A stretch of DNA of 6,021 bases, from the NCBI GenBank assembly GCA_009921785.1, contig RFXE01000111.1, positions 1 through 6,021 on the forward strand, written 5' to 3'. Below, in pieces: positions 1 to 5,770 of this stretch; position 1 is the stretch's first letter, and every line of letters begins with the position of its first letter. The translations under genes and the position numbers were made by a program. Below the pieces are notes generated by a model. That model saw only the letters and a program-made list of their open reading frames with translations. It had not been told where the DNA came from and ran no database searches. This stretch comes from Alphaproteobacteria bacterium. Its GTDB lineage: Bacteria; Pseudomonadota; Alphaproteobacteria; Rhizobiales; Beijerinckiaceae.

Positions 1-1
1 T

Positions 2-58
2 CTTTTTGGCGACCTTGCTTCCAAGCCCCGCGACTTAGAAAGGGGTGATCACCTATGA
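2..58 (+). CDS. Possible 3' end of an upstream gene (partial, very short)
   Basis: One plus-strand frame is open from the window edge to a TGA at 56-58 and encodes 18 residues ending in RDLERGDHL. The charged, soluble composition and the GAC/GCT/CGC codons would suit the C-terminus of a cytoplasmic protein. The stretch is too short to identify a family or to exclude a chance open frame: another forward frame stays open to 46-48 and the third closes at 34-36. This is a weak call, made only because the DNA after it changes to AT-rich sequence full of stops. Confidence 0.25.
   Translation, partial: LFGDLASKPRDLERGDHL
44..53. repeat. 10-bp perfect palindrome GGTGATCACC
   Basis: GGTGATCACC equals its own reverse complement. 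It lies just before the possible upstream stop codon at 56-58. It could be a protein binding site or chance, and nothing nearby decides between them. Confidence 0.3.
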
Positions 59-207
59 AAAGGATATTTTATAGCTCTTCTTCAATGAGGTTGAGTACGA
101 GATGGTAGCTCACTGTAGTGCTATTTCCCGATCCTTGAGGGTTTGAAGGGCGGGTGAGGTTTGAACTGAATGGCTTCTAAAATAGGTGCATAAATCTCTA
201 ATATATG

Positions 208-318
208 ATTAATTTGCATAGTCTCATGAAATAATTGAATCAGGCGCGGTGAGCTAAACCCGCGGCACACATGCCCCTCTAACACCTAAAAATAAGATTT
301 GTAGCGATGCAAATTAAT
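208..318. repeat. 12-bp inverted repeat with 87-base spacer
   Basis: The left arm ATTAATTTGCAT (208-219) and right arm ATGCAAATTAAT (307-318) are exact reverse complements, separated by 87 bases. The match stops cleanly at both ends of each arm. The spacer includes a GC-rich stretch at 245-265 that can fold as a 5-bp stem (CGCGG and CCGCG around a 10-base loop), so an RNA with nested stems is possible. Paired binding sites for one regulator, or the ends of a tiny degenerate element, are alternatives. No flanking target duplication was seen. Confidence 0.5.
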
Positions 319-333
319 GGATAAGTATTATCC
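319..333. promoter_or_regulatory. Operator-like dyad GGATAA-GTA-TTATCC
   Basis: Perfect 6-bp half-sites (319-324 and 328-333) surround a 3-base centre, the size typical of a site for a homodimeric helix-turn-helix regulator. It directly abuts the right arm of the 12-bp inverted repeat and lies about 90 bases before the start codon at 423, a plausible place for control of that gene. The regulator is unknown and no promoter boxes could be placed with confidence. Confidence 0.35.
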
Positions 334-410
334 CTACATGCTCTCAAAGTCCCTAAAAATCACACCAATTTGGCAGTCCCTCTTGCTGCGAAGGGGCTTT
401 GGCCAGAACA

Positions 411-415
411 AAGGA
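411..415 (+). promoter_or_regulatory. Ribosome binding site AAGGA deciding the start at 423
   Basis: AAGGA lies 7 bases before ATG 423, which is ideal Shine-Dalgarno spacing. This favours ATG 423 over the longer in-frame TTG start at 399. Confidence 0.7.
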
Positions 416-422
416 TTCGCAA

Positions 423-800
423 ATGGGCTCCGATTGGAGCGATGGCGACGATAATGTTGTGTCGATTTTTGGTCGTGGGTCGCATCACGAGTCTCGATAT
501 CGGGGCATATTGGAAAGCCGCGATCCCAAATTTCAGAATTTGGTCGAGCGCTATTTGAGCAAGGTCGGAAGCCAGAACCGAGACAGTGCGCAATCGAAGG
601 CTGAGATCGGTATGGAGATTATGAAATATGAGAAGAAGGATCAGATGGATCTTCTAATCAAATTCGCCATATTGGAAATCGCCTTGGGCTATGGATCATC
701 TTCAACGAATAATCATGATGTCCATGAAAATCTCATGTGCATCTATTTTAAAAAATCCATGATAAATTTTTTGGAAAATCGACAAAACGCCGCCGAGTGA
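423..800 (+). CDS. Hypothetical protein, 125 aa, no recognised family
   Basis: I do not recognise this protein. It starts with an acidic, glycine/serine-rich, probably disordered head (first ~20 residues, DWSDGDD). A predicted mostly helical body follows, with a charged stretch around residues 55-72 (KAEIGMEIMKYEKKDQMD), then a hydrophobic helix around 73-88 (LLIKFAILEIALGYG) and a C-terminal helix ending in FLENRQNAAE. The hydrophobic part is short and flanked by charges, so it is more likely a packed or amphipathic helix than a membrane anchor. There is no signal peptide and no catalytic motif. ATG 423 was chosen for its strong AAGGA site; a TTG at 399 would add eight residues. It is separated from the TRIC gene by 93 bases and is probably its own unit. 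Codon use looks genuine but is somewhat more AT-rich than in the genes downstream, so it may be a lineage-restricted gene. Confidence 0.65.
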   Translation: MGSDWSDGDDNVVSIFGRGSHHESRYRGILESRDPKFQNLVERYLSKVGSQNRDSAQSKAEIGMEIMKYEKKDQMDLLIKFAILEIALGYGSSSTNNHDVHENLMCIYFKKSMINFLENRQNAAE

Positions 801-832
801 TGGCATTGTCGTCCGAGTCCGGCAAAACGCCG
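783..832 (+). repeat. 10-bp direct repeat CAAAACGCCG across the stop codon
   Basis: CAAAACGCCG occurs at 783-792, inside the last codons of the orphan gene, and again at 823-832 downstream of its TGA. The copies start 40 bases apart. CCGAGT also recurs (793-798 and 813-818), so the neighbourhood is locally repetitive. The second copy sits in a small stem (CGGC 820-823 with GCCG 829-832), too short and without a T-run to be called a terminator. It may be a relic of a small duplication. Confidence 0.4.
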
Positions 833-893
833 TCTCCTTACTTGTTGGGCGGGTAATCTATCTGCCGCCGTCGACCTATGCTAGACCTCGGCC

Positions 894-1529
894 ATGGTTC
901 AACAGCTTATTAGTCTTCTCGATTGGTTCGGGATCTGTATTTTCTCTGTAACAGGCGCTTTGGTCGCCTCGCGCAAAGAGATGGATATTGTCGGCTTTGC
1001 GTTGCTCGGCAGCGTGACAGGCATTGGTGGCGGCACTATTCGTGATGTTTTGCTCGGCGTGCAGCCGATCTTTTGGGTCGCGCAACCGGCCTATCTTGTT
1101 GCTTGCGTTCTTGTGGCTTTGGCGACCTTTTTCGTCGCCCATATTTTGCATCATCGCTATCGCTCCCTGCTGTGGCTTGATGCGGTCGGGCTGGCGCTCT
1201 TTGCCGTTACAGGTGCAGGCAATGCGCTTGCCCATGGCGCGCATCCCATAATCGCCGTGGCCATGGGTGTTGCGAGCGCGACCTTTGGGGGCATTATTCG
1301 CGATATTCTCGGCGGTGAAAGCCCAATCATTTTGCGGCAAGAAATCTACATCACGGCCGCTTTGGTCGGCGCTCTTGTCTATGTTTTATTGACGGGTGTA
1401 GGCGTAAGCGCTGATGGTGCCGTCTTCGCCGGCTTTATTGCCGCCTTCGGCTTACGGGCCACGGCTCTCTATTGGCGACTCAGTTTGCCCCGATATCGCG
1501 CCCGCGGTGGTGCGGACGAGCCTTATTGA
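894..1529 (+). CDS. TRIC-family (UPF0126, YicG-like) membrane cation channel
   Basis: This is a 211-aa inner-membrane protein of the bacterial TRIC/UPF0126 family. Family members form trimeric monovalent-cation channels; the physiological role in bacteria is poorly known. Two homologous repeats are visible. Repeat one (about residues 10-60) has SVTGALVASRK and the motif GIGGGTIRDVLLG at 43-55. Repeat two (about 95-150) has AVTGAGNAL and the partner motif FGGIIRDILGGE at 131-142. These Gly-rich segments with RD line the pore in the known fold. About seven membrane segments can be drawn, with the last around 175-195 followed by a short polar tail. The length is normal for the family. ATG 894 begins right where the family usually starts, but no good Shine-Dalgarno is seen before it. 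It stands alone, with 126 bases to the photolyase gene. Family confidence is high; the exact ion and role are not shown by the sequence. Confidence 0.94.
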   Translation: MVQQLISLLDWFGICIFSVTGALVASRKEMDIVGFALLGSVTGIGGGTIRDVLLGVQPIFWVAQPAYLVACVLVALATFFVAHILHHRYRSLLWLDAVGLALFAVTGAGNALAHGAHPIIAVAMGVASATFGGIIRDILGGESPIILRQEIYITAALVGALVYVLLTGVGVSADGAVFAGFIAAFGLRATALYWRLSLPRYRARGGADEPY

Positions 1530-1655
1530 AGGCAAGTCTCCTTCTCCTCACAGCGTGCCGTCGTTTGATTTGGTGATGATGAGGATCCGCGTGATCCGCC
1601 GTGCCGCTCGCGCGTAGACAGAACTCACCCTTACAAACCATAAGCGAGAGATGAC

Positions 1656-2861
1656 ATGACGGCGATGCTTCTGTCATCTTTATCCTTTCCCCCTTCGCGT
1701 GGGGCCGGATTGCAGAGACTTTCGGAATTTGTTCCGCTTGCGGGTGCGCCTTATGCGGCAGGGCGCAATACGGATTATGGGCCGGATCAACCCGCTACAG
1801 TTTCGCGTCTTTCACCCTATCTTCGCTATCGATTGATTACAGAAGAAGAAACTGTCAGCGCGGTGCTTCAGCATCACTCCTATGAGGCAGCCGAGAAATT
1901 TATTCAGGAAGTTCTCTGGCGGACTTACTGGAAAGGCTGGCTCGCAATGCGCCCTGAGGTCTGGCAACGCTATGAGCGCGAATATGATGTTTTGAAAGAG
2001 AAATATCGGGACAATCCTGCGATACGGGCCGCCGAGCAGGGGACGACAGGCATCGAAGGCTTTGATGATTGGGCCAAGGAGCTTGTACAAACTGGCTATC
2101 TTCATAATCACGCGCGCATGTGGTTTGCCTCGATATGGATCTTTACATTGAAGCTGCCTTGGGTTTTGGGAGCAGCGTTCTTTTTGCGCCATCTTCTCGA
2201 TGCGGATGCTGCGAGCAATACGTTGTCATGGCGGTGGGTCGCAGGTTTGCAAACGCCCGGCAAAACCTATCTCGCCACGACAGAAAATATCGCACGCTTC
2301 ACGAATGGACGTTTTTTTCCCAAGGGCCTTGCCCTAAGCGCTGAAGCACATGTTGAATCGCCGCTTGCTGCGCCCAAAACACTTTCGACCTTGAAGCCTC
2401 TTGAGTCCGATGCACAATCGATACTCCTGCTTCACGCTGATGATCTTCACCCCGAATTGATTCCGCTAAAGAAAGAAAATGTAAGAGCCGTTTTCTTTGT
2501 GAATGATCGGTATCTTTTCTGGGGAGATAAGGCGCATGAATTTATTGCCGCATCTTACGATGATCTTAAAAATCGCGTCGCATATCAATATGATCTGCCG
2601 CTGATTTCCCTTTCCACGGGCAATACAAATCAACTTATCGAATATGCGAAGAGTAAAGCGATAAAGCAGATTGTTACGCCCTATGCGCCTGAGGGTTTGG
2701 CTTATAATTGGCTTCACTCTTTCGAAACGGAACTGAGTACCGCAGGCCTAGCATTGGTTCAATATCGGCGAATATGGGACGAGATATTTTGGCCTTACGC
2801 CACAAAAGGATTTTTTTCATTCAAAGAAAAAGTCCCGTCGATTTTGCGGGAGTTGGTATGA
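1656..2861 (+). CDS. Photolyase/cryptochrome-family flavoprotein with apparently swapped domain order
   Basis: This 401-aa protein has a clear photolyase FAD-binding catalytic domain at its N-terminus. Landmarks are Y33xxxR37, SRLSPYL (50-56), the EVLWR helix (85-89), HNHARM (150-155), DADAASN (182-188) and WRW (192-194). Aligned by eye with E. coli PhrB, the lesion-pocket residues E274, W277, N341, M345 and W384 correspond to E85, W88, N151, M155 and W194. The flavin-side Asn378 corresponds to N188. Residues ~254-400 resemble the alpha/beta antenna domain that normally comes first: a SILLLHADDL strand, an alternating strand/helix pattern, and an end (FWPYATKGFFSFKE) like the usual G..Y.VFTPF segment. 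The expected role is light-driven repair of cyclobutane dimers in DNA, in the cytoplasm; a cryptochrome-like sensor is the alternative. ATG 1656 has GCGAGAG five bases upstream. The stop overlaps the next start. A normal photolyase is about 470 aa with the reverse order. Confidence 0.92.
   Translation: MTAMLLSSLSFPPSRGAGLQRLSEFVPLAGAPYAAGRNTDYGPDQPATVSRLSPYLRYRLITEEETVSAVLQHHSYEAAEKFIQEVLWRTYWKGWLAMRPEVWQRYEREYDVLKEKYRDNPAIRAAEQGTTGIEGFDDWAKELVQTGYLHNHARMWFASIWIFTLKLPWVLGAAFFLRHLLDADAASNTLSWRWVAGLQTPGKTYLATTENIARFTNGRFFPKGLALSAEAHVESPLAAPKTLSTLKPLESDAQSILLLHADDLHPELIPLKKENVRAVFFVNDRYLFWGDKAHEFIAASYDDLKNRVAYQYDLPLISLSTGNTNQLIEYAKSKAIKQIVTPYAPEGLAYNWLHSFETELSTAGLALVQYRRIWDEIFWPYATKGFFSFKEKVPSILRELV
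2848..2861 (+). promoter_or_regulatory. Ribosome binding site and ATGA stop/start overlap
   Basis: GGGAG (2848-2852) lies five bases before ATG 2858. That ATG shares the bases ATGA with the photolyase stop TGA (2859-2861). This layout fixes the start of the DUF3429 gene at 2858 rather than at the longer in-frame candidate at 2708, and it points to translational coupling. Confidence 0.75.
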
Positions 2862-3322
2862 CTATGACGAATTTTAACTTTGACATGACACAAACCGCCG
2901 TCACGCGAACGAAAATTCTGACATTGAGCGGCGCTTTGCCCTTTCTTGGCTCGCTTGTGCTCGTGTTTTTTCCTGTAGCATCTTTTGATGTCGCGTATAT
3001 AGCCTCGACTTATGCCGCGTTGATCATCGCCTTTCTAGGCGGCACGCAATGGGGCCTATTCCTCGTCTTTAGCAAAAAATCGCCCATCAACCTGATGGTT
3101 CAGAGTAATCTCGTTACGCTCGTTGCATGGGCGGGGCTGCTTATTCTTCCGGCCACGGGCGCCGTTGCACTTCATGCGCTGTGTTTTATTTATCTGCTCT
3201 TTCTGGATTACAGACTCCTTAAATCGGGAATAATACCGCTCTGGTATTTCTCGCTTCGTCGTCTTGTTACACTCATCGTTGTCAGTCTATTGCTGGCGAT
3301 GATTACCGCTCTCTTCTATTAG
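2858..3322 (+). CDS. DUF3429 (TMEM69-like) small membrane protein
   Basis: This is a 154-aa integral inner-membrane protein. After a polar head of about 18 residues, some five hydrophobic segments can be drawn (about 20-39, 46-62, 83-98, 101-116 and 136-153). The pattern fits the DUF3429 family (PF11911, which includes animal TMEM69): GALPFLG near residue 25, FLGGTQWG at 59-66 and the PLWYFSLRRLVT turn at 127-138. The biochemical function of the family is unknown, and I infer none. The start at 2858 rests on the GGGAG site and the ATGA overlap; ATG 2864 is a minor alternative. The longer open frame back to 2708 lies inside the photolyase and should not be used. The coupling to the photolyase gene suggests co-production. 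No cofactor motifs or conserved cysteines were seen. Confidence 0.85.
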   Translation: MTMTNFNFDMTQTAVTRTKILTLSGALPFLGSLVLVFFPVASFDVAYIASTYAALIIAFLGGTQWGLFLVFSKKSPINLMVQSNLVTLVAWAGLLILPATGAVALHALCFIYLLFLDYRLLKSGIIPLWYFSLRRLVTLIVVSLLLAMITALFY

Positions 3323-3383
3323 AACCTCCCGCCATAAATTTATTGAAATCGGCTTTGCCCCTGTTTGATTGGATAGACTCATT

Positions 3384-4691
3384 ATGAAAACGCAAATTGT
3401 TGTTGTTGGCGGGGGCGCAGGAGGCCTTCATCTCGTTCGCCTCTTAGGAGCGCGGCTCGGGCGCGATGACTATGATGTCATTCTCGTTGAACGGAATCAT
3501 ACTCATATCTGGAAGCCCCTTTTGCATGAAGTGGCGACTGGATCGCTCGATGCCAATCTCGATGAAGTCGGCTATCGCAGTCATGGACATCGTTGGAATT
3601 ATCGGTTCTTTTATGGATCGCTCGAAAATATTGATCGTGAAGCACGCGAAGTCATCATTGCACCGATACAAGATGAAGACGGCTCTGAGCTCATTTCTCG
3701 CCATCGCATCCGCTATGATTATCTTGTTCTGGCCTTTGGCGGCATGTCGAATGATTTCGGAATACAAGGCGTGAAAGATCATTGTCTGTTCCTTGATAAT
3801 CGCGAACAGGCTGACCGCTTTCGCCAAAAACTCTTGAATAATTGCTTACGTGTTTCGCGGAGTCTGGAAGCAGATCCGCAAACGGATTCCTATGTTAAGG
3901 TTGCCATCGTTGGCGGCGGCGCGACGGGTGTTGAACTTGCTGCTGAATTATTCAATGCTGCCGCTGGCTTGCGACATTATGGTCTCGAAGTGTTTGATGA
4001 AGAGCGTTTGCAGGTGACATTGGTTGAAGCTGGTCCGCGTATTTTGCCGGCGCTGCCTGAAGGGATTGCTTCTTCGGCACGTCGTGAACTTGAAGCGCTC
4101 GGTGTTAATGTGTTGGCATCAACTCAAATCGCATGCGTTACTGAAGAAGGGCTCGTCACTAAGGACGGGAATGTCATAGAGGCCGATTTGAAGTTATGGG
4201 CAGCCGGTGTGAAAGGTACGGATGTTGTCGAACATTTGCAGGGCTTTGAGACAACGCCAGCGCGGCAGATTAAAGTTCGCCCTACGCTTCAAACGACACT
4301 TGATGATCATATTTTTGCGATTGGGGATTGCGCGTTTTTCAAACCAGAAGATGCGGAGCGTCCGATTCCGCCACGCGCACAGTCGGCAGCACAAATGGCC
4401 ATTACCGCCTATCAAAACATTATTGCGATGATCACCAAGAAGCCATTGAAACCCTTTATCTATCGCGACTATGGCTCACTCGTCTCGTTAAGCCGCTTTT
4501 CAACGGTAGGCAGTTTGATGGGCAATCTCGTTGGGGGGCGCATGGCGGTCGAAGGACGCATTGCGCGCTTTGTTTATCTTAGCCTCTACCGGAAACATTT
4601 GATTGGTATTCATGGTCTTATCAAAGGTGTGGCACTCATTCTTGTTGGCCATGTCAATCAAGTTGTACGACCACGCCTCAAACTACATTGA
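3384..4691 (+). CDS. ndh: Type II NADH:quinone oxidoreductase (NDH-2)
   Basis: This 435-aa single-subunit flavoprotein passes electrons from NADH to membrane quinone without pumping protons, on the cytoplasmic face of the inner membrane. Two dinucleotide-binding folds are plain: GGGAGG at 9-14 for FAD, with acid E36 after the second strand, and GGGATG at 177-182 for NADH, with E215 after its second strand, which favours NADH over NADPH. RNHTHIWKPLLHEVATGSLD (37-56) is a signature of the NDH-2 family. AIGDC (312-316) contacts FAD, and PPRAQSAAQ (329-337) carries the AQxxxQ quinone-site motif. The C-terminal part (about 395-435) has amphipathic and hydrophobic stretches for membrane attachment and ends RPRLKLH, as I recall E. 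coli Ndh does. The length is normal and no key residue is missing. ATG 3384 has a modest GGAT upstream; a TTG at 3369 would add five residues. The gap to the DUF3429 gene is 61 bases, so read-through is possible. Confidence 0.97.
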   Translation: MKTQIVVVGGGAGGLHLVRLLGARLGRDDYDVILVERNHTHIWKPLLHEVATGSLDANLDEVGYRSHGHRWNYRFFYGSLENIDREAREVIIAPIQDEDGSELISRHRIRYDYLVLAFGGMSNDFGIQGVKDHCLFLDNREQADRFRQKLLNNCLRVSRSLEADPQTDSYVKVAIVGGGATGVELAAELFNAAAGLRHYGLEVFDEERLQVTLVEAGPRILPALPEGIASSARRELEALGVNVLASTQIACVTEEGLVTKDGNVIEADLKLWAAGVKGTDVVEHLQGFETTPARQIKVRPTLQTTLDDHIFAIGDCAFFKPEDAERPIPPRAQSAAQMAITAYQNIIAMITKKPLKPFIYRDYGSLVSLSRFSTVGSLMGNLVGGRMAVEGRIARFVYLSLYRKHLIGIHGLIKGVALILVGHVNQVVRPRLKLH

Positions 4692-4873
4692 AGATGATTA
4701 TGAGCTTGTGATCAGCGCTTTGCTCTGAGCGTGACGTAATGAGCGCCATTTTCGGTATAAAGGATTAAGACTAGGGTAAAAGCAAATATACCTTTGGAAA
4801 AATCCGGTGCGGAGTTTCGCTTATTCGGGACACGCCTCTTGATCCGCAACGGGTGAGGCGGGATGATCGGGGC

Positions 4874-5770
4874 ATGGCCAAGGTTGCAGTATTTCAACAC
4901 CATCCGCTTTGCTCGCGCCAATGTGCGGCGGCAGTGGCGTCAGTCTTAGCCCGTGACCATGATGTCAGTCTCATCGGGCTTTCCGAAATTACACCGGCCG
5001 GTCTCGAAGGTTTCGATCTTCTTGTCATGCCGGGCGGCGAAGGTGATGCGCAACGCTTCCATTCGCTTTTCGCGTTGCGGCGTGATTTTGTAAGCTCGTT
5101 TGTTCAAAGAGGTGGCGCCTATCTCGGTATCTGTATGGGCGCTTATTGGGGTGGCCGCAATTATTTTGGTCTGCTGCCTCAGACGGAATGCGTGCAATAT
5201 ATCACTCGTCCACGCGCAGAAATCAGACGCTCTTTTAAAACGACGTTGCGGATCGAATGGGAGGGCGCTTCTGATTCAATGTTCTTCTATGATGGCTGCA
5301 CTTTTTTAAGCGATAGTGATTCATTTGATGTTATTGCGCGCTATAGCAATGGCGATCCGATGGCCATTATCAGCAATCGCGTGGGGTTGATTGGATGTCA
5401 TCCCGAGAGTGCGCAGGATTGGTATGACACGCCGTCATTGATACCGCAGTGGCACCAGGGACGCCATCACGATCTTTTACGTGAATTTGTTGCGCGCGTT
5501 ATTAATCGTCCGATTAAATCTAAAACGTCTTTGATTGATCGAGTTCATTTGGAGCATGAGCCGCAAGACCATCTTCTCCAAGAAGCGGTTGAGGAAATTC
5601 GCGCGCTCCGATCTACGCTTGAAGCTATTCGTGCAGCAACTGATCCTTTTGCACATGGTACATTGCGTCAGGTTAATCATCTCGCGCGCGAGGGGTTGAG
5701 TGGCCAACCGAATTCGAAGCTTCTTGATCGCCCGGCCGTTACGGTGGACGCTAAAGCACGATCAGAATAA
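4874..5770 (+). CDS. BPL_N / class I glutamine-amidotransferase-like protein with helical tail
   Basis: This is a 298-aa cytoplasmic protein. Residues 1-205 form a class I glutamine-amidotransferase-like flavodoxin fold of the BPL_N type (named after the N-terminal domain of eukaryotic biotin-protein ligases). PGGEGDAQ (53-60) is the first glycine loop. LGICMGAYWGG (84-94) is the nucleophile elbow with C87, and GCHPES (174-179) supplies H176 and E178, so a Cys-His-Glu triad appears complete. No biotin ligase catalytic domain follows. Instead, residues ~210-298 are charged and helical, with a possible short coiled coil at about 232-256. Substrate and reaction are unknown; an amidase or a peptide/nucleophile-transfer enzyme would fit the fold. 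ATG 4874 is preferred because it begins with the typical beta strand and has GAGGCGGGA about ten bases upstream; an in-frame GTG at 4853 would add seven residues. It is 182 bases after ndh and so may be a separate unit. Confidence 0.85.
   Translation: MAKVAVFQHHPLCSRQCAAAVASVLARDHDVSLIGLSEITPAGLEGFDLLVMPGGEGDAQRFHSLFALRRDFVSSFVQRGGAYLGICMGAYWGGRNYFGLLPQTECVQYITRPRAEIRRSFKTTLRIEWEGASDSMFFYDGCTFLSDSDSFDVIARYSNGDPMAIISNRVGLIGCHPESAQDWYDTPSLIPQWHQGRHHDLLREFVARVINRPIKSKTSLIDRVHLEHEPQDHLLQEAVEEIRALRSTLEAIRAATDPFAHGTLRQVNHLAREGLSGQPNSKLLDRPAVTVDAKARSE

Larger units (their letters stand above)
59..422. other. AT-rich intergenic region with dyad repeats, no gene seen
   Basis: About 360 bases without a convincing gene. 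All frames are broken by frequent stops, and the few short frames lack a good ribosome binding site. The stretch contains the 12-bp inverted repeat and the operator-like dyad listed separately. It also has three related copies of TGAGG(G)TTtGA at about 86-94, 136-147 and 155-165. A small hairpin can be drawn at about 107-122 (TAGC and GCTA arms around a bulged ACTGTAGT), but it lacks a following T-run and is not a clear terminator. No tRNA, rRNA or known riboswitch core was recognised. It probably holds the promoter and control region of the gene at 423. Confidence 0.5.

Noticed and set aside
100..170. Plus-strand tRNA-like pieces (TAGCTCA and GGTTTGAA)
   Set aside because: The acceptor and anticodon stems cannot be paired; only isolated look-alike words are present.
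238..265. tRNA-like 5' end on the minus strand (GCGGGTTTAGCTCA)
   Set aside because: No D-loop GG, anticodon stem or T-arm follows at the proper spacing, so it does not fold as a tRNA.
360..593. Minus-strand 77-aa open frame overlapping the orphan gene
   Set aside because: It has no recognisable motif and lies opposite the better supported frame at 423-800, which has a strong ribosome binding site.
876..1340. Minus-strand 154-aa open frame
   Set aside because: It is antisense to the TRIC gene, whose repeats and motifs are unmistakable; the antisense product is rich in His, Asn and Gln and resembles no family.
1583..1597. Hairpin GGATC-CGCGT-GATCC after the TRIC gene as a terminator
   Set aside because: The stem is only 5 bp and no T-run follows; it is equally explained as a direct repeat of GATCCGC.
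1615..1644. Possible promoter TAGACA-18-CATAAG before the photolyase gene
   Set aside because: Both boxes match poorly and the spacing is not diagnostic; reporting it would be guesswork.
2708..2857. Longer N-terminus for the DUF3429 protein
   Set aside because: It would lie wholly inside the photolyase coding region; the family motifs begin only after 2858, where a good binding site and ATGA overlap occur.
3365..3383. FNR-like site TTGAT before ndh
   Set aside because: Only one half-site is present; the second half (ATCAA at four-base spacing) is missing.
4713..4755. GCGCT and AGCGC arms downstream of ndh followed by CATTTT as a terminator
   Set aside because: The loop is over 20 bases and the stem is 5 bp; too weak to call.
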